A DNA stretch of 64,000 nt from Sphingomonas sanguinis (GTDB taxonomy: Bacteria > Pseudomonadota > Alphaproteobacteria > Sphingomonadales > Sphingomonadaceae). The position numbers were made by a program, and so were the translations under genes. Shown here in pieces: positions 57,169 through 64,000 of the stretch; the stretch's first letter is position 1, and each line of letters begins with the position of its first letter. The notes beneath the pieces are model-generated. The model did not search any database, was not told the DNA's origin, and saw only the letters and a list, made by a program, of their open reading frames with translations. The DNA is taken from NCBI RefSeq assembly GCF_019297835.1, contig NZ_CP079203.1:1523001-1587000 (forward strand), written 5' to 3'.

Positions 57169-58359
57169 GTGACCATCACCGCCCTGATGCCCGTTTACCC
57201 ACGGTGCGGGGTGCGTCCGGTCCGAGGCGAGGGCGTCTATCTGTATGGCGAGGACGGCGAGCAGTATCTGGACTTCGCCGCCGGTATCGCGGTGAACGCG
57301 CTGGGCCATGGCCATCCCAAGCTGGTCGAGGCGATCGCCAAGCAGGCCGCGACGCTGATGCATGTGTCGAACCTGTATGGCAGCCCGCAGGGCGAGCATT
57401 TCGCCCAGCGGCTGGTCGATTCGACCTTTGCCGATACGGTGTTCTTCACCAATTCGGGCGCGGAAGCGGTCGAGTGCGCGATCAAGACCGCGCGCCGCTA
57501 TCATTTCGCCAATGGCAATCCGCAACGCCACACGCTCATCACGTTCAACAACGCGTTCCACGGCCGGACGCTGGGCGCGATCTCGGCGACCAATCAGCCC
57601 AAGATGCGCGACGGGTTCGAGCCGCTGCTGCCGGGCTTCGCCTATGCGCCGTTTGACGATCTCGAAGCCGCGCTCGCGCTGATCGACGACAACACCGCCG
57701 GTTTCCTGGTCGAACCGATCCAGGGCGAAGGCGGTCTGCGCCCCGCGAGCATGGAATTCCTGCAAGGGCTGCGCAAGGCGTGCGACGAGCATGGCCTGCT
57801 GCTGGTGCTGGACGAGGTGCAGTGTGGATATGGCCGCACCGGCAAATTCTTCGCGCATGAGCTGTACGGCGTGAAGCCCGACATCATGGCGTCGGCCAAG
57901 GGCATCGGCGGCGGCTTCCCGCTCGGCGCGTGCCTCGCGACCGAGGAAGCGGCTAAGGGCATGGTGATCGGCACCCACGGCTCGACCTATGGCGGCAACC
58001 CGCTCGCCATGGCCGCCGGTGAGGCGGTGCTCGACGTGATGCAGGAGCCGGGCTTCCTGGAGCATGTCGAGGCGATGGGCCAGCGCCTGCGCTCGACGCT
58101 GGAGCAGATGATCCCGAACTTTGACCATCTGTTCGAGGAAGTGCGCGGCCACGGGCTGATGCAGGGCCTGAAGATGAAGAGTGACAGCCGTCGTTTCGTC
58201 GCACATTGCCGCGACAACCACGGGCTGCTGCTGGTCGCGGCGGGCGAAAACGTCATCCGCATCCTGCCGCCGCTGGTCATCGACGAGAGCCACATCACCG
58301 AGTTCGCGACGAAGCTGTCGGACGCCGCGCGCGTCTACGTCCCCGCCGCCGACGACTGA
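57169..58359 (+). CDS. argD: Acetylornithine aminotransferase
   Basis: A 396-residue class III PLP aminotransferase in arginine biosynthesis (and possibly lysine via succinyldiaminopimelate). VFFTNSGAEAVE, the VLDEVQCGYGRTGK motif and the PLP Lys near residue 244 in ASAKGIGGGFPLG are intact. The start is GTG, with GAAGGAGA upstream. It lies upstream of argF. Ornithine versus other substrates is inferred from context. Confidence 0.94.
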   Translation: MTITALMPVYPRCGVRPVRGEGVYLYGEDGEQYLDFAAGIAVNALGHGHPKLVEAIAKQAATLMHVSNLYGSPQGEHFAQRLVDSTFADTVFFTNSGAEAVECAIKTARRYHFANGNPQRHTLITFNNAFHGRTLGAISATNQPKMRDGFEPLLPGFAYAPFDDLEAALALIDDNTAGFLVEPIQGEGGLRPASMEFLQGLRKACDEHGLLLVLDEVQCGYGRTGKFFAHELYGVKPDIMASAKGIGGGFPLGACLATEEAAKGMVIGTHGSTYGGNPLAMAAGEAVLDVMQEPGFLEHVEAMGQRLRSTLEQMIPNFDHLFEEVRGHGLMQGLKMKSDSRRFVAHCRDNHGLLLVAAGENVIRILPPLVIDESHITEFATKLSDAARVYVPAADD

Positions 58360-58381
58360 TCCCAAATACTGATCTTTGGCA

Positions 58382-58406
58382 CCCCGGCGGCGGCAAACCG
58401 CCGGGG
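58382..58406 (+). promoter_or_regulatory. Hairpin between argD and argF
   Basis: CCCCGGCGG and CCGCCGGGG pair over CGGCAAA and end 16 bases before the argF start; no T tract follows. It could act as an intercistronic stabiliser or limit the argF ribosome site. Confidence 0.4.
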
Positions 58407-58422
58407 GACGGAGTATAGACCC

Positions 58423-59346
58423 ATGACGATCCGCCACTTCCTGAACCTCGCCGACGCCGGTCCCGAGGGTGTGACCGCCATTCTGACCGATGCGCAGGCC
58501 CGCAAGGCCGCGCGCGCCGGTTTCACCAAGGGCCGCGTCGATGCCGATGCCCCGCTGGCCGGGCACACGCTGGCCATGGTGTTCGAAAAGAACTCGACCC
58601 GCACCCGCGTCAGCTTCGACATGGCGATCCGCCAGCTGGGCGGCACCTCGATCGTGCTCGATGCGGGTACCATGCAGCTGGGGCGCGGCGAGACGATCGC
58701 CGACACCGCGCGCATCCTGTCGGGCTATACCGATGCGATCATGATCCGCACCGACGACCATGCCAAGGTTGAGGAGATGGCGCACTATGCCACCGTGCCG
58801 GTCATCAACGGCCTGACCGACCTGTCGCATCCGTGCCAGATCATGGCCGACCTGCTGACCGTGATCGAGGCGGGCAAGACCCTGTCGGGCATGAAGGTCG
58901 CGTGGCTGGGCGACGGCAACAACGTGCTGCACTCGATCGTCGAGGCGGGCGGGCTGCTCGGCTTCGACGTGGTCGCCGCCTGCCCCGATGGCTATCACCC
59001 GGAGCCGGGTACGCTGGAACTGGGCCAGGGCCGCGCGACCTGCACCACCGATCCGCGTGCGGCGGTCGAAGGCGCGGACATCGTCGTCACCGACACCTGG
59101 ATCTCGATGGGCCAGGCCCATGCCGAGGAAAAGCTGGCCGCGATGATGCCTTATCAGGTCAATGCCGACCTGATGGCGCTGGCCAAACCCGATGCCAAGT
59201 TCCTCCACTGCCTGCCCGCGCACCGCGACGAGGAAGTAACGGCGCAAGTGATCGACGGTCCGCAGTCGCTGATCTGGCCCGAGGCGGAGAACCGCCTGCA
59301 TGCGCAGAAATCGGTACTGCGCTGGTGCTTCGGCCAGATCGGTTGA
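58423..59346 (+). CDS. argF: Ornithine carbamoyltransferase
   Basis: A 307-residue enzyme that forms citrulline from ornithine and carbamoyl phosphate. The carbamoyl-phosphate loop STRTR is at about 58-62, HPCQ at about 138-141, and the ornithine-site segment [13 protein letters not shown] near the end. GACGGAG lies before the ATG. It is the second gene of the arginine pair with argD. Confidence 0.95.
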   Translation: MTIRHFLNLADAGPEGVTAILTDAQARKAARAGFTKGRVDADAPLAGHTLAMVFEKNSTRTRVSFDMAIRQLGGTSIVLDAGTMQLGRGETIADTARILSGYTDAIMIRTDDHAKVEEMAHYATVPVINGLTDLSHPCQIMADLLTVIEAGKTLSGMKVAWLGDGNNVLHSIVEAGGLLGFDVVAACPDGYHPEPGTLELGQGRATCTTDPRAAVEGADIVVTDTWISMGQAHAEEKLAAMMPYQVNADLMALAKPDAKFLHCLPAHRDEEVTAQVIDGPQSLIWPEAENRLHAQKSVLRWCFGQIG

Positions 59347-59375
59347 TCGCGGCCAAGCTCATACTATCTATGGAG

Positions 59376-59403
59376 AGGCCGGCGGGTTCGTCGGCCTTTT
59401 CTC
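59376..59403 (+). terminator. Terminator after argF
   Basis: AGGCCG and CGGCCT form a short stem over GCGGGTTCGT, followed by TTTTCTCTTTCC. It ends 60 bases before hslO. Confidence 0.65.
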
Positions 59404-59462
59404 TTTCCCCGCCCACCGGCACCATATCGCCCGGACATCCTCCGGTGCGTAAAGGCACGAGC

Positions 59463-60377
59463 ATGACCGACATCACCCTGCCCGACCTCGACCGCGCGAT
59501 CGCGTTCACCATCCCCGAGCAACATGCACGCGGACGGCTGGTGCGGCTGGGCCCCGTGCTGGACGAGATTCTGGCGGCGCACGCCTATCCCCCGGTGATC
59601 GAGCGGTTGCTGGCCGAGGCGCTGACCCTGACCGCGCTGATGGGCGCGACGCTGAAGGACACGAACGGCCAGCTGACCATCCAGACGCGCAGCGACAGCG
59701 GCGTGATTCGGCTGCTCGTCTGCGATTATCGCGGCGGCGAGCTGCGCGGCTATATCCAGTATGACGAGGAACGGCTCGCCGAGCTGCCCGCTGACCCGAC
59801 CCTGTTCGCGCTGTTCGGCCAGGGCTATCTGGCGATCACCTTCGATCTGGCGGTGACGGGCGAGCGCTATCAGGGCATCGTACCGATCGACGGCGAGACG
59901 CTGTCGGCCGCCGCCGAGAGCTATTTCATCCAGTCCGAGCAAATCCCCAGCCTGCTGCGCGTCGGGATCAGCAAGGGGCCGGACGGCCGGACCGTCGCGG
60001 GCGGCCTGTTCCTCCAGCACCTGCCCGAGGGCGAGGAAGGCCGCGAGCGCCTGCACGTCAAGCTCGACCATCCCGAATGGGAGCATGTCCAGGCGCTCGG
60101 CCAGACGATGCAGGTCGAGGAACTGGCCGACGCCGCGCTGCCGCTGGAGACGCTCGTGTGGCGGCTGTTCCATGAGGAGCAGGACGTGCGCGTATCGGAA
60201 AGCCCCGCCATCGTCCGCGGCTGCCGCTGCTCGGCGGAATATATCGCCAGCGTCATTACGAAATTCTCGGTCGAGGAACGGCGCGAAATGGCGGATGCCG
60301 ATGGCCTGATCCAGGTGGACTGCGCCTTCTGCGCGAAGAAGTTTCCGGTGCCGTTCGACGCAGAACCTGCGGCCTAA
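59463..60377 (+). CDS. hslO: Hsp33 redox-regulated chaperone
   Basis: A 304-residue holdase activated by oxidation. The C-terminal zinc site has four cysteines, RGCRCSAEY and VDCAFCAKKF (CxC and CxxC). The N-terminal substrate-binding core is complete. It commonly follows argDF in alphaproteobacteria. The start at ATG 59463 gives normal length; it is set apart from argF by a terminator-like hairpin. Confidence 0.95.
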   Translation: MTDITLPDLDRAIAFTIPEQHARGRLVRLGPVLDEILAAHAYPPVIERLLAEALTLTALMGATLKDTNGQLTIQTRSDSGVIRLLVCDYRGGELRGYIQYDEERLAELPADPTLFALFGQGYLAITFDLAVTGERYQGIVPIDGETLSAAAESYFIQSEQIPSLLRVGISKGPDGRTVAGGLFLQHLPEGEEGRERLHVKLDHPEWEHVQALGQTMQVEELADAALPLETLVWRLFHEEQDVRVSESPAIVRGCRCSAEYIASVITKFSVEERREMADADGLIQVDCAFCAKKFPVPFDAEPAA

Positions 60378-60385
60378 ATCTCCTT

Positions 60386-60578
60386 CCTCCCCTTGCAGGG
60401 GAGGATTAGAATACCGCCGTGTTCCCCGGCGAAGGCCGGGGTCCAGCTGCCATGTCAGGGAGACGGCGCGGTACGACGCGTGGGAGGCATCGCTCCTCGC
60501 TCGCTTTTGCCTCCCATGCAAAGGGAAGCCGTCTCTGGAATCGTATCGCAACTGGGCCCCGGCCTTCGCCAGGGTACA
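60386..60578. repeat. Solo family A arm plus a long palindrome, family E
   Basis: CCTCCCCTTGCAGGGGAGG at 60386-60404 is a lone family A arm. From 60420 to 60578 lies a separate imperfect palindrome: TTCCCCGGCGAAGGCCGGGG and GAGACGGC on the left are mirrored by GCCGTCTC and CCCCGGCCTTCGCCAGGG on the right, with a GCTCCTCGCTCGCTTTTGCC-like centre. It separates convergent hslO and the LysR gene. Confidence 0.8.
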
Positions 60579-60589
60579 GGGGCAGGCGC

Positions 60590-61369
60590 TTACCCCCCCA
60601 GCGCCTCGACGAGCGCCTTGACCTTCTGCTGGCGCCATTGCGGCAGCGGGGCAACCAGCCAATAGCCCATGCGCGAGGGCACCGCCTCGCCGGTGGCGAT
60701 CACCCGCCCCTCGGCCAGATCGCGCTCGGCCAGCAGTTGCGGCACGATCGCCCGGCCCAGCCCCGCCGCGACCGCGTCGATCGCCAGGCCGGCATCCGTC
60801 ACACGTACCAACGGCGTCCCCTCCTCCGGCGCACCTGGCCAGGCGATCAGCGGCGCGTCTTCGGGCCCGATCGCGATCATCCCGTCCGACTCGATCGCCT
60901 CGCCCTCCAGTCCGCCGGGTCCGTCACCCCAGCGGATGGCGAGGTCGAGATTGGCCTCGGTGAAGTCCAGTCCCTCGTCCGATGCGATCAGCGAGAAACG
61001 CAGGTCCGGGTCGCTTGCGGCGATGGCGGCGAGGCGCGGCATCAGCCACTTCTCGGTCACGTCGCGCGGGGCGGCGATGGTCAGCGACTTGGACGACTGC
61101 CCCGCCTGCATGGCGCGCACGGCATCCTCGAATTGCAGGAAACCGGCCCGCAACGGTGCAAGACCCGCCTCGGCTTCAGGGGTCAGTTCCAATCCGCGCG
61201 TGGTGCGGCGGAACAGGACGACGCCCAACGTATCCTCCAGCGCGCGAATCTGCTGGCCGACCGCCGCCGGGGTCACCGCCAGCTCGTCGGCGGCGCGGGT
61301 GAAGCTCAGATGGCGCGCGGCGGCGTCGAGCACGCGCAGGCCGTTGAGCGGCAGGTGCGTCCGCTTCAT
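60590..61369 (-). CDS. LysR-family (GcvA-like) transcription regulator
   Basis: A 259-residue regulator. The winged helix-turn-helix at about residues 8-66 contains LSFTRAADELAVTPAAVGQQI, typical of the GcvA/AmpR subgroup. The effector domain follows (LAIRWGDGPGG, GLGRAIVPQLLAE) and is somewhat short. Its start overlaps the apaG stop by four bases, so it is co-transcribed with metZ-apaG. Its target is unknown; the adjacent metabolic genes are candidates. Confidence 0.9.
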   Translation of the reverse strand: MKRTHLPLNGLRVLDAAARHLSFTRAADELAVTPAAVGQQIRALEDTLGVVLFRRTTRGLELTPEAEAGLAPLRAGFLQFEDAVRAMQAGQSSKSLTIAAPRDVTEKWLMPRLAAIAASDPDLRFSLIASDEGLDFTEANLDLAIRWGDGPGGLEGEAIESDGMIAIGPEDAPLIAWPGAPEEGTPLVRVTDAGLAIDAVAAGLGRAIVPQLLAERDLAEGRVIATGEAVPSRMGYWLVAPLPQWRQQKVKALVEALGG

Positions 61370-61764
61370 GTTTCCACCGCCGGGGCGATGAGCGCGAAAT
61401 GCGGGATGGCCACGTCGAAGGTCACGCCGTCCGCGCCGACCATGCGATAGCTGCCCTGCATCGCGCCGCTGGTCGTGGCGAGCGGGCAACCCGAGACATA
61501 GTCATAGGACGCGCCCGGCTGGATCACCGGCTGTTCGCCGACCACGCCCTCGCCCTCGACCGAATGCCGCGCACCGCGCGCATCGGTGATGATCCAGCGC
61601 CGGGTGAGAAGCTGGACCGGCTGGTCGCCCTCATTCTCGATACGGACATGATAGGCCCAGAACCAGCGCCCGCGCTGCGGCTCGGACTGTTCGGGCAGAT
61701 AGCTGACCGACACGCGGACCGTCACCGGCCCGGTGGTCAGCGCATGGGGGAAGAGCGCCTTCAC
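61366..61764 (-). CDS. apaG: ApaG family protein
   Basis: A 132-residue single-domain protein of the ApaG fold (immunoglobulin-like). The core WAYHVRIENEGDQPVQLLTRRW and the GEQPVIQPGASYDYVSGCPL motif are family hallmarks. ApaG has been linked with Co2+/Mg2+ efflux, though its molecular role is unclear. It overlaps metZ upstream and the LysR gene downstream by four bases. Confidence 0.94.
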   Translation of the reverse strand: MKALFPHALTTGPVTVRVSVSYLPEQSEPQRGRWFWAYHVRIENEGDQPVQLLTRRWIITDARGARHSVEGEGVVGEQPVIQPGASYDYVSGCPLATTSGAMQGSYRMVGADGVTFDVAIPHFALIAPAVET

Positions 61765-62969
61765 AGACCCACGACGCGTAGCGCCTGGTCGAGATCGTCG
61801 ATCAGGTCGTCCGCATCCTCCAGCCCGACATTCAGGCGCAGCATGCCCTCGCCGATGCCCATCTCGATCCGCTTGTCCTCGGCGACACCCGCATGGGTGG
61901 TCGAGGCGGGATGGGTCATCAGCGAGCGCGAGTCGCCGATATTGTTCGAGATATCGATCAGCTCCAGCGCGTCGAGCAGGCCGTGCGCCTGTTCGCGACC
62001 GCCATCGAGTTCCAGCGCGAAGATGCTGCCGCCCGCCTTCATCTGGCGCATCGCCAGTTCATGCTGCGGATGGCTGGGCAGCGCAGGGCACAGGACGCGC
62101 GGCACGCGGCCCTCCAGGAAGGTCGCGACCTTCAGCGCCGATTCCGACTGGCGATGGATACGCAGGTCCAGCGTCTCCAGCCCCTTCAACACCACCCAGG
62201 CGTTGAACGCCGATAGGGTCGGGCCGGTGTTGCGGGTGAAGGGCAGCAGGGTGTTGGTGATGAAATCCTCGGTCCCGCAGACCGCGCCCGCCAGCACGCG
62301 CCCCTGCCCGTCCATCATCTTGGTGGCGGAATAGGCGGTCACGTCCGCGCCGAAATCCATCGGCCGCTGGAGCGCCGGGGTCGCAAAGGCATTGTCGACG
62401 ACCGTGGTGATGCCGCGCTCGCGCGCGATGTCGCAGATGGCCTGAAGATCGGCCACGTCCATGGTCGGGTTGGCCGGCGTCTCGAAGAAGAAGACCTTGG
62501 TCTCGGGGCGCACCGCATCCAGGAACGCCTGCGGGTCGCGCGCATCGACGACGGTGGTGGCGATGCCGAACTTGGGGAGCAGCGTATCAGTCAGCCAACG
62601 GCACGACCCGAACGCCGCACGCCCGCCGACCAGATGGTCGCCCGCCTGCAACTGGCAGAGCAGCACCGCCGTCATCGCCGCCATGCCCGACGCCATGGTG
62701 CGGCACGCTTCCGCGCCCTCCAGCAGCGCGATGCGCTGCTCCAGCATCTCGACGGTCGGGTTCTGGAGGCGGGAATAGGTCATCCCCTCCTGCTCGCCCG
62801 CGAACCGTGCCGCCGCGTCCCCTGCCCGGTCGTAGCAATAGCCCGAGGTCAGGAAGAGCGCCTCGGAGGTTTCGCCATATTCCGACCGCGCGGTGCCGCC
62901 GCGCACGGCCTGCGTCGCGGGGCGCCATTGGGAGGTGATCGAACGGTCCTGGCCAGTCTTGCGCTTCAT
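61761..62969 (-). CDS. metZ: O-succinylhomoserine sulfhydrylase
   Basis: A 402-residue PLP enzyme of the Cys/Met metabolism family that makes homocysteine from O-succinylhomoserine and sulfide. The YSRLQNPTVEMLEQRIALLEG segment, VDNAFATPALQRP and the PLP Lys near residue 217 in AYSATKMMDGQGR are present. The context with apaG is typical of alphaproteobacterial metZ. Acetyl- versus succinyl-ester preference is not settled by sequence alone. No SAM riboswitch was found upstream. Confidence 0.92.
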   Translation of the reverse strand: MKRKTGQDRSITSQWRPATQAVRGGTARSEYGETSEALFLTSGYCYDRAGDAAARFAGEQEGMTYSRLQNPTVEMLEQRIALLEGAEACRTMASGMAAMTAVLLCQLQAGDHLVGGRAAFGSCRWLTDTLLPKFGIATTVVDARDPQAFLDAVRPETKVFFFETPANPTMDVADLQAICDIARERGITTVVDNAFATPALQRPMDFGADVTAYSATKMMDGQGRVLAGAVCGTEDFITNTLLPFTRNTGPTLSAFNAWVVLKGLETLDLRIHRQSESALKVATFLEGRVPRVLCPALPSHPQHELAMRQMKAGGSIFALELDGGREQAHGLLDALELIDISNNIGDSRSLMTHPASTTHAGVAEDKRIEMGIGEGMLRLNVGLEDADDLIDDLDQALRVVGL

Positions 62970-63047
62970 GCCCGTCCATTTGCCGGTCCGGGGGGCGGGG
63001 TTCAAGGATATTCGGTCGCGCACCCGATATGTCCGCGTTACGCCAGC

Positions 63048-63073
63048 GGAACGGAAAAGCGCCCGATCCGGTT
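63048..63073 (+). promoter_or_regulatory. Candidate EcfG general-stress promoter
   Basis: GGAAC, 17 bases, then GGTT fits the alphaproteobacterial EcfG (SigT-like) consensus GGAAC-N16/17-CGTT with one change. It lies about 30 bases before the ATG of the small lipoprotein gene. Confidence 0.4.
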
Positions 63074-63103
63074 ATTCCACCGATCCAAACAGGGAGAATA
63101 GTC

Positions 63104-63409
63104 ATGAAGATCCGCATCGGCCTGCTGATGGCCGCCAGCCTGGTGTCGCTGTCCGCCTGCAACGGCAAGGGCACCGATAAGCTGGCCGAGAATGTCGAAA
63201 AGGCCGCCGACAACCGCGCCGACGGCATGGAAGACCAGGCCGACGCGCTGCGCAACCAGGCCAAGATGCTGGACAAGCAGGCGGAAAAGACTCGCGACTA
63301 TGCCAAGGACCGCGCCGATGCGATAAAGGCCGCCGACGTCAATGCCGCCGCGATGAGCCCCGAGCAGCGCGAGGCGGTCATCGACAACCAGGCGGCAGCG
63401 GTGCGCTGA
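63104..63409 (+). CDS. Small lipoprotein with coiled-coil-like charged region
   Basis: A 101-residue lipoprotein with a lipobox SLSAC (Cys near residue 20). The mature part is helical-looking and rich in Ala, Asp, Lys and Gln (KLAENVEKAADNRADGMEDQ and following), suggesting a coiled coil. GGGAGAA lies before the ATG. I do not recognise the family. A possible stress promoter is upstream and a family A repeat follows. Confidence 0.75.
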   Translation: MKIRIGLLMAASLVSLSACNGKGTDKLAENVEKAADNRADGMEDQADALRNQAKMLDKQAEKTRDYAKDRADAIKAADVNAAAMSPEQREAVIDNQAAAVR

Positions 63410-63420
63410 GGCAGCAATTT

Positions 63421-63536
63421 CCTCCCCTGCAAGGGGAGGTGGCAGTCCGCAGGACTGACGGAGGGGTGTCACCATCAGCGGGGACACCCCTCCACCAGCT
63501 TCGCTGGTCCCCCTCCCCTTGCAGGGGAGGATTGTG
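63421..63536. repeat. Palindromic intergenic repeat, family A
   Basis: Outer arms CCTCCCCTGCAAGGGGAGG and CCTCCCCTTGCAGGGGAGG, inner GGCAGTCC..GGACTGAC, and GGACACCCCTCC. It lies between convergent genes. Confidence 0.9.
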
Positions 63537-63537
63537 A

Positions 63538-64000
63538 CTACTGCGCCTCGCGGTGGTTCGTGACCTTACCATAGATCGGCTTGGCCACACTGGTCAGCTT
63601 GTCGCTGGCGTCACCGGTAAGGTCGAAGAACAAGATGCGGTTCGCCCCTGCCTTCAGCCACGGGGCCGGCGTGTAGAGCGTGTGGACCGGCCCGACGCTC
63701 CAGAAACGACCGAGATTATGGTCGTTCAGCCACAACTGCCCCTTATGCGCGCCGCGCATGTCGAGATAGGTGTCGCCGGGCTTGGCGACGGTCATCTCCG
63801 CCTCGTAGAAACACGGACCGGTGCAAGGCTTGGCCGACAGCTTGAGCGACGACAGGTTATCCATCGGCAGGCGGAACATCTGCCAGTCGCTAAGCGGCTG
63901 CCCCGCCAGCGTCACCGCGCCGGTCAGGCCCGCCTGCTCGGTGCGGATCGCGTGCGAATAATTCACCCGGCCGGTATTCTCGACCAGAATGTCGAGCGTC
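63538..64000 (-). CDS. Beta-galactosidase (GH35-like), C-terminal part
   Basis: The last 153 residues of a protein whose start lies beyond the window. LDILVENTGRVNYSHAI is a typical segment of the C-terminal galactose-binding-like region of GH35 beta-galactosidases, and AHKGQLWLNDHNLGRFW is another. The catalytic barrel is not in the window, so the enzyme class is inferred. It ends next to a family A repeat. Confidence 0.82.
   Translation of the reverse strand, partial: TLDILVENTGRVNYSHAIRTEQAGLTGAVTLAGQPLSDWQMFRLPMDNLSSLKLSAKPCTGPCFYEAEMTVAKPGDTYLDMRGAHKGQLWLNDHNLGRFWSVGPVHTLYTPAPWLKAGANRILFFDLTGDASDKLTSVAKPIYGKVTNHREAQ

Noticed and set aside
54948..59301. Two very long minus-strand open frames opposite parE and argD/argF
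   Set aside because: The plus strand encodes textbook ParE, ArgD and ArgF; the opposite frames are Arg/Gln/His-rich artefacts of codon bias.
62970..63103. A SAM-II or SAM/SAH riboswitch upstream of metZ
   Set aside because: Such elements often precede alphaproteobacterial metZ, but the core sequences are not present on either strand here.

Overview
The window is high-G+C chromosomal DNA from an alphaproteobacterium, most likely Sphingomonas or a close relative (Sphingomonadaceae). Supporting signs are a GcrA cell-cycle regulator, a complete oxygen-dependent (CobG-type) cobalamin pathway, an Oar-like TonB receptor with a carboxypeptidase-type N-terminal domain, the metZ-apaG and argD-argF-hslO neighbourhoods, and intergenic palindromes of the 'TTCGACTTCGCTCAGG' kind common in sphingomonads. 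Species cannot be fixed from the sequence alone. No prophage, insertion sequence, CRISPR array or origin was seen.

Layout. 1-6.6 kb: three glycine-zipper envelope proteins, an RluA-type pseudouridine synthase coupled to the fluoride channel crcB, a TRIC-type channel, and fumC. 6.7-29.8 kb: a cobalamin island with nearly every enzyme from uroporphyrinogen III to adenosylcobalamin, in blocks on alternating strands. Three cobalamin riboswitches control it: one (+) drives DUF1636-cobT-cobC-cobS, one (-) drives cobW-cobN-cobG-cobH-cobI-cobJ, and one (-) drives a HoxN-type Ni/Co permease. Other blocks are cobL-cobE-cobM-cobB-cobA-cobF (-), cobK (+, embedded opposite the cobJ/cobL strand), cobU-cobO (+) and cobQ-cbiB-cobD (-). 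CobS/CobT chelatase subunits and BluB are not in the window. 29.8-45 kb: RlpA-like lipoprotein, a retropepsin-like protease with a PDZ-like end, tRNA-Pro(GGG), yajC-secD-secF-Mth938, a glycosyltransferase, an S41 lipoprotein peptidase, a phosphomannose isomerase, bamD, recN and ligA. 45-64 kb: a large TonB-dependent receptor, a LytS/LytTR-type two-component pair, queC-queE, an ABC-2 permease, gcrA, an outer-membrane barrel, parE, argD-argF-hslO, metZ-apaG-lysR, a small lipoprotein and the 3' part of a GH35-like beta-galactosidase.

In the B12 island, the permease brings in Co2+. CobA, CobI, CobG, CobJ, CobM, CobF, CobK, CobL and CobH build hydrogenobyrinate; CobB amidates it and CobN (with CobW and off-window partners) inserts cobalt. 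CobO, CobQ, CbiB/CobD, CobU, CobT, CobS and CobC then adenosylate, amidate and attach the lower loop. Most junctions within blocks are 1-7-base overlaps, so translation is probably coupled. Several families of palindromic repeats sit at gene ends, and one copy lies in frame inside cobN.
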